DNA of 64,000 nucleotides. Origin: Fibrobacter sp. UWH4. GTDB lineage: Bacteria; Fibrobacterota; Fibrobacteria; Fibrobacterales; Fibrobacteraceae. Below the pieces are notes generated by a model that was not told the origin of the DNA, searched no databases, and saw only the letters and a list, made by a program, of their open reading frames with translations. Positions within the stretch are counted from its first letter, which is position 1; each line of letters starts with the position of its first letter. The translations under genes and the position numbers were made by a program. The stretch lies in assembly GCF_900142475.1 (NCBI RefSeq), contig NZ_FRAY01000002.1:248001-312000 (forward strand). Reading direction: 5' to 3'. Positions 26,980 through 36,134 of the stretch are shown one piece after another.

Positions 26980-28659
26980 ATGGATATTCCCGAATCCTCG
27001 AATTTTGTACAGGACATTATCGTTAACGACCTCAAGACGGGCAAGCGCAAGAGCGTGCACACCCGTTTTCCGCCCGAACCGAACGGTTACATCCACATCG
27101 GACACGCCAAGTCCATCTGCCTGAATTTCGGTACGGCAAACAAGTATAAGGACTTCGGCGGCATCACGAACCTCCGTTTCGACGACACGAACCCCACTAA
27201 AGAAGACGTGGAATACGTGGATTCCATCCGTGAAGACGTGAAGTGGCTCGGCTTTGAATGGAAGGGCGGCGAATACTTCGCGAGCGACTACTACGACCAG
27301 ATTTACGCCTTTGCCGAAAAACTGATTGAAATGGGCAAGGCCTATGTAGAAGACCTGACCCGCGACGAGATGCAGGAATACCGCGGCAACGATGCCGGTA
27401 AGCCGAGCCGCCCGAGCCCTTACCGCGACCGCAGCGTCGAAGAGAACATGAAGCTCTTCCGTGAAATGCGCGACGGCAAGTATGCCGACGGCGAAAAGTG
27501 CCTGCGCGCGAAGGTGGACCTTTCGAGCCCGAACATGAACATGCGCGATCCGGTCATTTACCGTATTAAGCACTGCACCCACCACCGCACCGGTGACAAG
27601 TGGTGCATCTACCCGATGTACGACTTTGCTCACCCGCTCAGCGACTGGATCGAAGGCATTACCCACTCCATCTGTACGCTGGAATTCGAAGCCCACCGCC
27701 CGCTGTACGACTGGTTCCTGATTGAACTGGGTCTGGACAATCGCCCGCAGCAGATTGAATTTGCCCGCCTGAACCTGACCTACACCATGATGAGCAAGCG
27801 TAAGCTCCTGGAACTGGTGCAGACGAAGGCCGTAATGGGCTGGAACGACCCGCGTATGCCGACGGTCTGCGGTTACCGCCGCCGCGGATTTACCCCGAGT
27901 TCCATCCGCGAATTTTGCGACCGCATCGGCGTGTCGAAGGCCGACTCCATGGTCGATGTGAACCTGCTCTACTTCTGCATCCGCGAAGAATTGAACCAGA
28001 CCGCGAACCGCGTGATGGCCGTGATTGATCCGGTCAAGCTCGTGATTGACAACTGGGAAGCGGGCAAGGTCGAAATGATTGAAGTCGAGAACAACCCGAA
28101 CGACCCGAATGCAGGTACGCGCCAGGTTCCGTTCAGCGGCGAACTCTACATCGAAGCCGACGACTTTATGGAAGAACCGCCGAAGAAGTACTTCCGCTTG
28201 AAGCCGGAAGGCGAAGTCCGCCTGAAGGGCGCTTACTTCGTGACCTGCAAGAGCGTTGAAAAGGACGCCGACGGCAAGGTGAAGGTGATTCACTGCGTTT
28301 ACGACCCGCTGAGCAAGGGTGGCGAAACGCCTGACGGCCGTAAGGTCAAGGGCACCATCCACTGGGTTTCCGCCGCTCACGCCGTGGATGCCGAAGTGCG
28401 CCTGATCGACAACCTGTTCACGCTCGAAGACCCCTCGGCAGTTCCCGAAGGCGAAGACTGGCACGACTACCTGAACCCGGAATCCATGGTCATTAAGCAG
28501 GCCAAGGTGGAACCGAGCCTTGCAAACGCAAAACTCGAAGACCGCTTCCAGTTTATGCGCCAGGGTTACTTCTGCCTCGACAGCGAAGATTCCAAGCCGG
28601 GCCACCTGGTGTTCAACAGAACGGTGGGCTTGAAGGATAGTTTCAATCCGACAAAATAA
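26980..28659 (+). CDS. glnS: Glutaminyl-tRNA synthetase
   Basis: The 559-residue class I synthetase starts [26 protein letters not shown] (HIGH motif) and has the class I second signature MSKRKL near residue 270. The C-terminal beta-barrel anticodon-binding domain runs from about residue 340. It charges tRNA-Gln directly, so this organism does not depend on GatCAB for glutamine, although the amidotransferase route could still exist elsewhere. AGAAAGGTT precedes the start. Codon use is highly biased. GlnRS in bacteria other than proteobacteria is often a horizontal acquisition, which fits the patchy family distribution. Confidence 0.96.
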   Translation: MDIPESSNFVQDIIVNDLKTGKRKSVHTRFPPEPNGYIHIGHAKSICLNFGTANKYKDFGGITNLRFDDTNPTKEDVEYVDSIREDVKWLGFEWKGGEYFASDYYDQIYAFAEKLIEMGKAYVEDLTRDEMQEYRGNDAGKPSRPSPYRDRSVEENMKLFREMRDGKYADGEKCLRAKVDLSSPNMNMRDPVIYRIKHCTHHRTGDKWCIYPMYDFAHPLSDWIEGITHSICTLEFEAHRPLYDWFLIELGLDNRPQQIEFARLNLTYTMMSKRKLLELVQTKAVMGWNDPRMPTVCGYRRRGFTPSSIREFCDRIGVSKADSMVDVNLLYFCIREELNQTANRVMAVIDPVKLVIDNWEAGKVEMIEVENNPNDPNAGTRQVPFSGELYIEADDFMEEPPKKYFRLKPEGEVRLKGAYFVTCKSVEKDADGKVKVIHCVYDPLSKGGETPDGRKVKGTIHWVSAAHAVDAEVRLIDNLFTLEDPSAVPEGEDWHDYLNPESMVIKQAKVEPSLANAKLEDRFQFMRQGYFCLDSEDSKPGHLVFNRTVGLKDSFNPTK

Positions 28660-28886
28660 TGTGAGGTGAGAGATGTGAAAGGCGAGGTTAAACGATCCTC
28701 ATTTCACATTCCACATTACATTTCGAGTTTAGAAAATATTTTAGACAAATTAAAATTCAACATCCTAGAGACTTTTCTGGGGTGTTTTTTCATATTTATC
28801 GCCTTTTTTTTACAATTTTTCATTTTTAATTATTCGTTTTTGATTTAAAAAGCTACATTCAATACGCTAAAGCATTCGAGGCGCTT
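28660..28886 (+). other. AT-rich spacer with a stem-loop after glnS
   Basis: No gene is visible. ATGTGAAA (28673-28680) pairs with TTTCACAT (28702-28709), with an inner GAGG/CCTC pairing. The stem is preceded by GTGAGGTGAGAG. The rest is T-rich and may act as promoter DNA for the next gene. Confidence 0.5.
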
Positions 28887-30650
28887 ATGGAAAACGCAAA
28901 AAAGACCATCAACCTGTTCCTGAAGAACAAGTATAGTCCGAACGAACTCAAAGCCGAGCTCTACAAGGCGGGTGTCGCCGCTATGGAAGAAGGCTGGACC
29001 TTCATGGACGCCAGTTTCCAGCTCGGCGGCAAGGCCCGCGACGACGGCATGGACGGCGAAGAGGTCGAACAGACTCTTCGCCGCGCGTTCTCCGCCGAAA
29101 AGCGCTCCTCGGAACGCCCCGAAGAAAAACCCGCACCAGCGGCGCAGAACGCGGCACCGTCTGCGGAGGGGTTCCCTGCACAGCCCCAGACCACCGCCCC
29201 TCCGCAGACGGTGGCCATGCCGATTATCAACCCCCTTTCGGCCGGTATGATTTCCATGGAGCAGATGCTTGCCATGGGCCTCGACACACAGTCCCTGGAA
29301 CTGTTGCAGAACTTCAAGATTGACCCCGAAGCGCTCTCCATTCCCTGGCCCGCCGCAGACTGGCGCAAGGACCTCGCCAAACTTTTGGAAGCCACCTTCG
29401 ACCCCGACGAGACAATCGCATTCAAGGTATCGAACACCCCCGAAAGCAGCGAGGAACTCGTCTCGAACATCATCGGGCAGGACGACTCCATCAAGAAAAT
29501 CATGAAGAGCCTCGACAGCCCCGAAGGCGCCCTTCTCTGCATCAACGCCGTCAAGGGCGGCGAAGACGCCTCGGACGAATCCTGGCACTACCGCTACGTG
29601 GTGGTAGACAATCCCAAGATGTCCTTGGCCAAGCAGCTCGCCTACTACAAGGCTCTTAACCTCCCCTGCGCCGCCCTCGTGAACACGGGCGCGAACTCCG
29701 TGCAGGCGTGGGTCAAGATTTTTGCAAACGACGAAGAGGAATACAACGAACGCGTAGACTTCCTTTTCAAGACACTCGACTCCCAGGGATTCAAGGTCGA
29801 CCCGAGCAACCGAAACGCCCACATGATGGTGCGTATGCCCGGCGTTCTCCGTGGCGGAAAACAACAGTACCTAATTGGCCTTGAACAAGGCGCCAAGAAC
29901 TTCAAGGAATGGCAGGAATGGGTGGAATATTCCCTGGACGGCAAGCCGCTCATCGAACTTGCAAGCGATACCGAGGAAGCCCCCAAGAAAGACCAGACCA
30001 TCGTCGAGAATATGCTCCGCGCAGGAGAATTTTTCCTGTTCACGGCACCACCGAAGAGCGGAAAGTCCCTTGCACTCATGGACCTCGGCCTTTCCATCTG
30101 TTACGGTGAGGACTGGTTCGGCAACGCCACTTCTTCGAGCGATGTGCTATTCATCAATTTCGAATTCACCAAGTCCGTATTCCTGAACCGCCTTTACCTG
30201 CTGGGCGCCAAGCGCAACCTGAACGCGAGCTCCCCCAAGTTCGGCTTCCTGAACCTGCGCGGAACGGCACTTTCGCCGATTGAAACCGCACAACTGATCG
30301 CAAAACGTATTCAAGGTGCCAAGCGACTGGAAAACCACGACTATCGAGTCGTCGTCATCGACCCGATTTCCGCCGTGCTTCACAACCCCAAGTCCACCCG
30401 ACTGAACGGGGCTCCGCACCAGATTCTGATGCAGATGATCGATACCATTATCGCCCTGACAGGCTGCGCAGTCGTGTCGTCCTGTAACCTCGATGAATAT
30501 CCTTACCTGGAATCGAGAGCGGACTCCGTCATTAAGCTGTTGCCCGTCGAAGGTAGCCTGAACCTGTACCAGATTAACGGAAACTTCCGCGAGTTCCCGA
30601 AAACTCTTGCACGCGAATGTTCGTGGATTTACCCGAGATTCCTTGTTTAA
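28887..30650 (+). CDS. Fused primase-like (AEP/RepB-type) and RecA-like AAA_25 ATPase
   Basis: The 587-residue protein starts at ATG 28887 with GAGGCG nearby. Residues 1-75 are charged and helical, followed by a Pro/Ala-rich linker to about 110. Residues 195-345 resemble a plasmid/phage RepB-like or AEP primase fold: SWHYRYVVVDNP, PCAALVNTGANSVQAWVKI and DPSNRNAHMMVRMPGVLRGGKQQYL. The C-terminal part is a RecA-like ATPase: APPKSGKSLALMDLG (Walker A with Ala instead of the first Gly) and YRVVVIDPISAVL (Walker B). Such RepA-like ATPases accompany mobile elements. There are no integrase or phage genes nearby. Both catalytic status and function are unknown. Confidence 0.6.
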   Translation: MENAKKTINLFLKNKYSPNELKAELYKAGVAAMEEGWTFMDASFQLGGKARDDGMDGEEVEQTLRRAFSAEKRSSERPEEKPAPAAQNAAPSAEGFPAQPQTTAPPQTVAMPIINPLSAGMISMEQMLAMGLDTQSLELLQNFKIDPEALSIPWPAADWRKDLAKLLEATFDPDETIAFKVSNTPESSEELVSNIIGQDDSIKKIMKSLDSPEGALLCINAVKGGEDASDESWHYRYVVVDNPKMSLAKQLAYYKALNLPCAALVNTGANSVQAWVKIFANDEEEYNERVDFLFKTLDSQGFKVDPSNRNAHMMVRMPGVLRGGKQQYLIGLEQGAKNFKEWQEWVEYSLDGKPLIELASDTEEAPKKDQTIVENMLRAGEFFLFTAPPKSGKSLALMDLGLSICYGEDWFGNATSSSDVLFINFEFTKSVFLNRLYLLGAKRNLNASSPKFGFLNLRGTALSPIETAQLIAKRIQGAKRLENHDYRVVVIDPISAVLHNPKSTRLNGAPHQILMQMIDTIIALTGCAVVSSCNLDEYPYLESRADSVIKLLPVEGSLNLYQINGNFREFPKTLARECSWIYPRFLV

Positions 30651-30674
30651 TTCAGAATTCGGATTTCGGAATTA
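30651..30674. repeat. TTCGGAATT-type intergenic repeat
   Basis: TTCAGAATTCGGATTTCGGAATTA directly follows the stop codon. It shares the TTCGGAATT core with the repeats at 8619, 36111 and 40566. Confidence 0.6.
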
Positions 30675-30705
30675 CTCAAGTAGGAAGTTGCCTAGCCACG
30701 AATGA

Positions 30706-30746
30706 GTCGTCCTGAGCAAAGGGCTATGCCCGAAGTCGAAGGATCC
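30706..30746 (+). repeat. GTCNTCCTGAG...GTCGAAGGATCC intergenic element
   Basis: GTCGTCCTGAGCAAAGGGC, TATGCCCGAAGTCGAAGGATCC and the central GGGC/GCCC stem form a short imperfect palindrome. The core GTCNTCCTGAGCGAAGTCGAAGGATC is one I remember as a widespread bacterial intergenic repeat; here it is interrupted by a GGGCTATGCCC hairpin. Confidence 0.65.
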
Positions 30747-30775
30747 AAAGATAAAGTAAAAGTAAAGAATTAAAA

Positions 30776-32098
30776 ATGAAGAACAATTTTAGAAGTACAA
30801 ACAATCGCGCACGCGGAAATTCCGTACGTCGCGGCAAGGAACAAACGGAAGCACCGAAAGCCGAAAAGCCGGTGAAGCCGGTCGTACGCACGATTCCGAC
30901 TTTCGACGACATCAAGAAACAACTTGAAGCCTGGGCAGAAACGAACCGCATTCCCGGAAAGATCCAAGCCTGGTACACGGCCGAAACCCTTCCCGAACAC
31001 TCAGACTGGCGCATTATCAAGACCTACCGCGGCAAGCAGGAATCACTTACGATAGATGCACCCGCCCGCGACATGAAGGCTCCGGAACTTGTCACTCGTG
31101 TCTTTGAACAACTCAAGAAAGAACACCTGCATATCTTTAGCAAGGCGCTCCGCGAAATCTGGTTCCGTGCCGTAGGCGACGGCAACTACGCCCTGCTCGT
31201 CCAGGTCAACCTCAAGGGAAAAATTTCCGCTCACGGCTACAAGACTTTCGTTGAATTTATCCAGAGGAATTTCCCCGAAGTCATCAGCTGCCATCACATC
31301 CAGTGCCTGCCGGACCAGCCGTTTGACCCCGCCGGAACAACGCCCATGAAGGTCGAGGCAAAATGCGCCTTCGGTAGCGACTTCATGCCGATTGGAGATT
31401 CCGGTATCAGCATGCACGTCTTGGACTGGGCCCCCCGCATGCGCGATTCCTGGCTTGGACTTCCCGGACGTATCGAAAAGGCGATCCACCCCAACCGCGA
31501 AGACTGTTTCTTTGAATTCTACTCCGGCAGTTCCTTCGTCAGCGCCTCGCTCGCTAATTTATTCAAAAAAGTCGTATCGATGGACTGTCGCGAATACGCT
31601 ATGCAGTCTTCGCGACTGAACGCCCGCAACGCCATCGACGAAAACATGAAATTCATCCGCAGCCACGTGGACCAGGAATTCTTCGGCAAGTTCTTCGCCA
31701 AAGACGAAAACGAAGGCCGGTGGACATTCTATTTCAACCTGCCCGGCGATGAACCGCTCGCCCAGGGAGTCGCCCAGGCGGCTGCGCTTTCGAGACCCGA
31801 AAGAATTTTGCTGCAGACCTCCAACCTCGAGGTTGCCGCACGCACCATCAAACAGTTCCGCAACGAGAACTACATGCTCCGCAAGAGCATCCCGCTTTAC
31901 CTGGAACCCGGTAGCGGCAAGTTCGAAGTGCTGTTCCTTTTCGTGCCTGACCGCGCTGGTATTTTAGGCCAGAATCCGGTGCAGAAGTCCCGTTCCCGCA
32001 ACGTCCAGCGCCCCCAGGAGCGCATCTCTAGGCAAAAAACAAGCGAAATTCCGCATTTTAGCCAGGGTAGCCCGACTTTCAGGCAAAGAAAAGGTTAA
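30776..32098 (+). CDS. TrmA/RumA-like class I methyltransferase lacking the catalytic cysteine
   Basis: The 440-residue protein has a basic N-terminal arm (Arg/Asn-rich, residues 1-35) and a long central region with no recognised TRAM domain. A C-terminal Rossmann domain holds CFFEFYSGSSFVSASLANLF (residues 244-263) and MDCREYAMQSSRLNARNAIDENMKFI, as in RNA uracil-5 methyltransferases. The nucleophile motif SCNP of that family corresponds to LQTSN at residues 346-350, so a Ser or Thr replaces the cysteine. It may methylate another target, bind RNA without catalysis, or use another residue. The C-terminal tail is Arg/Gln-rich. No ribosome site is clear. Confidence 0.68.
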   Translation: MKNNFRSTNNRARGNSVRRGKEQTEAPKAEKPVKPVVRTIPTFDDIKKQLEAWAETNRIPGKIQAWYTAETLPEHSDWRIIKTYRGKQESLTIDAPARDMKAPELVTRVFEQLKKEHLHIFSKALREIWFRAVGDGNYALLVQVNLKGKISAHGYKTFVEFIQRNFPEVISCHHIQCLPDQPFDPAGTTPMKVEAKCAFGSDFMPIGDSGISMHVLDWAPRMRDSWLGLPGRIEKAIHPNREDCFFEFYSGSSFVSASLANLFKKVVSMDCREYAMQSSRLNARNAIDENMKFIRSHVDQEFFGKFFAKDENEGRWTFYFNLPGDEPLAQGVAQAAALSRPERILLQTSNLEVAARTIKQFRNENYMLRKSIPLYLEPGSGKFEVLFLFVPDRAGILGQNPVQKSRSRNVQRPQERISRQKTSEIPHFSQGSPTFRQRKG

Positions 32099-32131
32099 AT
32101 TATTGACGTAATCAGCCTGTAAAGGATTATT

Positions 32132-33316
32132 ATGCGATTTTTAAAGTGTGCATCCATCTGTCTTGGACTTTCCGCCTTGTTGGCATCCGCCTACATCGTC
32201 AAGGAAGGAGATACCCTCTGGGACCTGAGTGACGAATTCCTTAAGGACCCCTTTGCCTGGCCGGACCTTTGGGAAAATAACCGCCACATCCAGGACCCGC
32301 ATTGGATTTATCCGGGCGATTCCATCTATCTGGGAGATAGCATCCAAGAAGGGAACGGGAACGTTATCGCGGTCGAAAAGACCAAGTATCCCTGTAACGC
32401 AGCCATTTCGGATTCAGCACTCCCCAAGGGCAAAGGCTATTATGTAAAGAACGCCGGTTGCGACGAGAACGACGAACGCAACGCCGAATTCGAGAACCTC
32501 CTCGGCAACCTTCGCGACAAGGACAAGAAGAGCCAAAAGAAACGCAAGCCGGAAGACTCCTATTATTACCAGCAGCGTCCGGCTCCGAAGATTTTCAACG
32601 GTTACTACCAGTTGCACGCCCCCGAAATCTACACGCTGGATTCCCTCAAGAAAGACGAGCGCTTCATTTCGATCCGCTCCGGCGAAAAGAAGGAACCCAT
32701 TATCCACATGCCCGAAAACGAAGTCGTTGTCGGCGTGGGTAAAAAGACCAACAGCAAGCTCAAGAGAGGCGACCTCGTCGAAATCATCGACGCAAAACCC
32801 ATTAACGTTCCTGCAACAAACGGAACCGATTTTACCAAGTACGCCCTGCTCCGCCTGAGCGGCATTGCCAAGATTACCGCCATCGGCGATACGCTTTCCC
32901 GAGCCAAGGTCGTGACGGCCTTCCGCGAAATCAAGATTAACCAATCCAAGGCTAGAATGAAACAGCCACTACAGGCCATCAACGTTTCGGGTTACACCCC
33001 CGACAGCGTGGCCAGGATGGATTCCCTTGCCAGGATCCGTTACGCCATGGATCCCATGTTGCTGATCGGAGCCTACTCCTATGTCCTGATCGACAAGGGT
33101 TCTGCCCAGGCCTACAACACCGGTGACGGCGTTGCCATTTGGGCAGAAGACCACTCCGATGCGACCCTTCCGCCCCGCCTCCTCGGACGCGGCCTGATCG
33201 TCAGGGCGACCAAAAACGAGTCGTCCGTCTTGATTCGCGAGCTTTACTCCAATAGCCGCCATATCGAAATCGGTCACAAGGTGTCGGTCACCCACCGAGC
33301 CCAAATCGTAAAGTAG
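32132..33316 (+). CDS. Exported LysM-domain protein
   Basis: The 394-residue protein has a signal peptide (residues 1-20, ending LLASA) and directly after it a LysM domain ([31 protein letters not shown] ... IYPGDSIYL, residues 21-68), which should bind peptidoglycan. A charged low-complexity segment (about residues 110-140, [15 protein letters not shown]) and then a beta-rich C-terminal region follow. AAAGGATTATT precedes the start. It is 15 bases ahead of a histidine kinase gene and probably co-transcribed with it. This architecture matches the LysM/YgaU-like proteins that sense or bind the cell wall. Confidence 0.85.
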   Translation: MRFLKCASICLGLSALLASAYIVKEGDTLWDLSDEFLKDPFAWPDLWENNRHIQDPHWIYPGDSIYLGDSIQEGNGNVIAVEKTKYPCNAAISDSALPKGKGYYVKNAGCDENDERNAEFENLLGNLRDKDKKSQKKRKPEDSYYYQQRPAPKIFNGYYQLHAPEIYTLDSLKKDERFISIRSGEKKEPIIHMPENEVVVGVGKKTNSKLKRGDLVEIIDAKPINVPATNGTDFTKYALLRLSGIAKITAIGDTLSRAKVVTAFREIKINQSKARMKQPLQAINVSGYTPDSVARMDSLARIRYAMDPMLLIGAYSYVLIDKGSAQAYNTGDGVAIWAEDHSDATLPPRLLGRGLIVRATKNESSVLIRELYSNSRHIEIGHKVSVTHRAQIVK

Positions 33317-33331
33317 GCAAACGGACCGGCA

Positions 33332-35395
33332 ATGCAGGTTTCACGAAATAATCTGCTGTTCGTCCTATTATTTGCGGGGGGTATCATTCTACCCACCGCT
33401 ATTTTGTCTTACCTGAGTTTCAGGAACATCCAGAACGAAGTTTACCTGGCACAGAAGAACTTCGACGAGAACCTCTCCGCGTTTCAAAACGAAGTCGAAG
33501 ACGCTATAGAAAAAGAGCAAGCCAAGATTTACCAGGAAACAAAAGCGGCGTCGCTTTTCCTATATGAACAACCGCAGGGCCTCCTTGACTTTGGACACGC
33601 CACCGAATTCAAGTCCGTCGAAGGCATCGAAGCTATTTTCCTATTTAACAAGGGGACTCTCATCTACCCCGACCTGTCGTCGAGGAACTTCTTCAAGTCC
33701 CCCGATTTTTCGAGCAGCGTAGCAACCCCGCAATCCATCAATCTCTACCAGGAAGAAACAGCCGGTTTCAAGGATAGCCTTTCGCAGAGGATTTACCTCG
33801 CCAAGCGTTCCAAGAGTCTGAAGCCCACCAGTTTCTTTTTCGAAACCCACGACGACCAGATACAGAATTTGCTAGGACTCATCCGGTTCTACTACAAGCA
33901 GAAGAACTATGACGAAGCCCTAAAACTGCTATCGATTCTAGAAAATTCGCCCCACCAGCAAGGCTACCTGCACGCCGACCTGACCAGAGCGGTCAACCTG
34001 CTCCATTTCGAAATTCTCGTAAAGCAGCGCAAGCACCAGGAAGCGCAGGACTACTGTCTTTCTGTACTGGTCCAGTTCCTGGAGAAACAGGACATCGACG
34101 ACGTATCCTCATCCAAGTTCTTCTTCGAAACAGCCTTTACACAAATCCTCTCCTTCGAAAAATTGGCCCAAGACAAACGTGAAGCCTTCTGGAACCTGCG
34201 CGAGAACTTCAACCGACAGCTGGGCTATATGGACATTCTGCACCACCACAAGGACCAGTTCCAAGAAATCCTGAATGATGTTGTATCTTCCAAGGAAGGC
34301 ATTCTCTACCGCAACACCGATGACGCGACCCTATTCAAGATGTCTTACCCCTACTTGTCTGGTGACCAGGTCGTCATTGCTAAACTGGACCGCAATGCCT
34401 ACAGGACTCGACTCCTGAACCGCCTCAAGACCGTCACCCAAAGTTTCAAGAATATTCCCTTCTCCATCACCGAGAAAAACGACAGCCTCATTTTAGGAAG
34501 CATTCCGAAGGACGCCCCCATTATCGGCCAGCACGAAATTTCAGAAGCCCTTGACTGGGAATTTACCTTGTACGAAAAAGACATGCAGGATATTCGCAAG
34601 GAAACTCGCCACCGGATGTTCCTGATGTACGGACTGATGCTGTTCGCGCTCATCACCGTCATTTTCGGATCCTTCTTCATGTTCCGATTCATCACGCAGG
34701 AACGCAAATTGCTCGCCATGAAGGCGAACTTCTTGTCGAGTGTGTCGCACGAGCTGAAGACGCCCCTGACCTCCATCAAGATGTTCGCCGAGATGATGGC
34801 CCGCGGAAGGCTCCAGAAAGCGGAAAAAGTACAAGAATACTCCACCCTCATCGGCAAGGAAGCATCGAGACTTGAAAACCTGATCGGCGCCATTCTCAAC
34901 TACACACGTATGGAACACGGAACGGGAGCCTTCAAGTGGGAACGGCTGGATTTCTCCATTTGCGCCAAGAAAGTTTTTGACGCGGTCGAAGACATCGGTG
35001 TCGAAAAGGGCCTCACCTTCTACACGCACTTCGAGCCGAACGTTTTCGTGATGGGCGACTATACAGCCCTTTACAGCCTTGTCCAGAACCTGATCGACAA
35101 CGCCATCAAATACACCGAAGCCCCGGGCGATATCACCATCGATGTCAAGAGCGAAGACGACTGGATTGTTTTCTCCGTTGCTGACACGGGTATTGGCATC
35201 GCCTCTTCGGAACAAAAAAATATATTTAATGATTTTTATAGAGTCGGTGACGAAATGACCCGAAGCACCAAGGGATCCGGGCTCGGACTTGCCACCGTCA
35301 AGAGAGTTGCAGAGACGCACAAGGCGACAATTTCACTTGTCAGCAAACCAGGAAAAGGATCGACATTCACCGTCAAGTTTAAAAGGGCAGAATAA
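33332..35395 (+). CDS. Membrane sensor histidine kinase
   Basis: The 687-residue protein has one N-terminal membrane segment (NLLFVLLFAGGIILPTAILSYL) and a second near residues 430-455 (MYGLMLFALITVIFGSFFMF) that enclose a large periplasmic region of about 400 residues with no recognised domain. The HisKA site is H473 in SHELKTPLTSIKMFAEMM. The ATPase carries N-box LVQNLIDNAIKYT, G1 VADTGIGIASSEQ, F-box FNDFYRVGDEM and G2 GSGLGLATVKRV. The stop is three bases before the response regulator ATG. The large sensor domain and LysM neighbour suggest detection of envelope state. Confidence 0.92.
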   Translation: MQVSRNNLLFVLLFAGGIILPTAILSYLSFRNIQNEVYLAQKNFDENLSAFQNEVEDAIEKEQAKIYQETKAASLFLYEQPQGLLDFGHATEFKSVEGIEAIFLFNKGTLIYPDLSSRNFFKSPDFSSSVATPQSINLYQEETAGFKDSLSQRIYLAKRSKSLKPTSFFFETHDDQIQNLLGLIRFYYKQKNYDEALKLLSILENSPHQQGYLHADLTRAVNLLHFEILVKQRKHQEAQDYCLSVLVQFLEKQDIDDVSSSKFFFETAFTQILSFEKLAQDKREAFWNLRENFNRQLGYMDILHHHKDQFQEILNDVVSSKEGILYRNTDDATLFKMSYPYLSGDQVVIAKLDRNAYRTRLLNRLKTVTQSFKNIPFSITEKNDSLILGSIPKDAPIIGQHEISEALDWEFTLYEKDMQDIRKETRHRMFLMYGLMLFALITVIFGSFFMFRFITQERKLLAMKANFLSSVSHELKTPLTSIKMFAEMMARGRLQKAEKVQEYSTLIGKEASRLENLIGAILNYTRMEHGTGAFKWERLDFSICAKKVFDAVEDIGVEKGLTFYTHFEPNVFVMGDYTALYSLVQNLIDNAIKYTEAPGDITIDVKSEDDWIVFSVADTGIGIASSEQKNIFNDFYRVGDEMTRSTKGSGLGLATVKRVAETHKATISLVSKPGKGSTFTVKFKRAE

Positions 35396-35398
35396 CTC

Positions 35399-36109
35399 AT
35401 GGCACAAAACTTCAAAATACTGATCGTAGAGGATGAAGAAATCATCCGCCTCGGCCTCCAGGACAACTTCGAAATGGAAGGCTACGAAGTGGAAACGGCC
35501 TGCGACGGCGAGGAAGCCATTGCGAAATCCGACTCCTACCAGCCGCACCTGGTGCTTCTGGATTTGATGATTCCGAAAAAGAGCGGATTCGAAGTCTGCC
35601 GTTACATCAGGAACAAGCATCCCGAAACCTACATCATCATGCTCACGGCAAAAACCGAAGAAACAAGCAAGGTGGCAGGGCTTGAAATGGGTGCCGACGA
35701 CTACGTGACCAAGCCGTTCTCTATCCTGGAACTGCTCGCCCGCGTGAAGGCTTTCAAGCGCCGAATAGAACCGCAGGCCAGCGCAAACACCGCCGCGGTT
35801 CCCGACGTTTTGGAATTTGCGAACATAAAGGTCGATGTCAAGAAGTTCGAGGCGACCAAGGGCGGAGTCCCGCTCGACCTCACGACCCGCGAATACCTGA
35901 TACTCAAGTACTTTTGGGCCCACCGCGGGGAAGTCGTCTTGCGCGAAGACATTCTCAAGGAAATCTGGGGTTACACTGACGAAAACATGCCCTCGACCCG
36001 CACCGTAGACAACCACATCGCGAACTTGCGTCGCAAAATCGAAGACGATCTCGCCGACCCGAAAATAATCATTTCAGTCCGAGGTGCAGGATACAAGTTC
36101 GACGCATAG
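35399..36109 (+). CDS. OmpR/PhoB-family response regulator
   Basis: The 236-residue protein has a receiver domain with phosphoacceptor D55 (LVLLDLMIP), the acidic pair EDEE, K in VTKPFSILELLAR, and a C-terminal winged helix (LTTREYLILKYFWAHRGEVVLREDIL ... STRTVDNHIANLRRKIED). It pairs with the kinase gene three bases upstream. The output DNA is unknown; the next genes (PQQ propeller, peptide-binding lipoprotein) are candidates, but no repeat operator is clear in front of them. Confidence 0.94.
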   Translation: MAQNFKILIVEDEEIIRLGLQDNFEMEGYEVETACDGEEAIAKSDSYQPHLVLLDLMIPKKSGFEVCRYIRNKHPETYIIMLTAKTEETSKVAGLEMGADDYVTKPFSILELLARVKAFKRRIEPQASANTAAVPDVLEFANIKVDVKKFEATKGGVPLDLTTREYLILKYFWAHRGEVVLREDILKEIWGYTDENMPSTRTVDNHIANLRRKIEDDLADPKIIISVRGAGYKFDA

Positions 36110-36110
36110 A

Positions 36111-36134
36111 TATTCGGAATCCAAATTTCAGAAT
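36111..36134. repeat. TTCGGAATT-type repeat fragment
   Basis: TATTCGGAATCCAAATTTCAGAAT lies between two genes and contains the same core as the other short intergenic repeats. It leaves no clear ribosome site for the next gene. Confidence 0.5.

Noticed and set aside
26950-28605. A 551-residue open frame on the minus strand, opposite glnS
   Set aside because: Antisense of a biased coding gene, with a His/Val/Phe-rich sequence of no family; glnS has all class I signatures.
28673-28709. A strong rho-independent terminator after glnS
   Set aside because: The stem is AT-rich and not followed by a T run, so I list it only as a spacer stem-loop.
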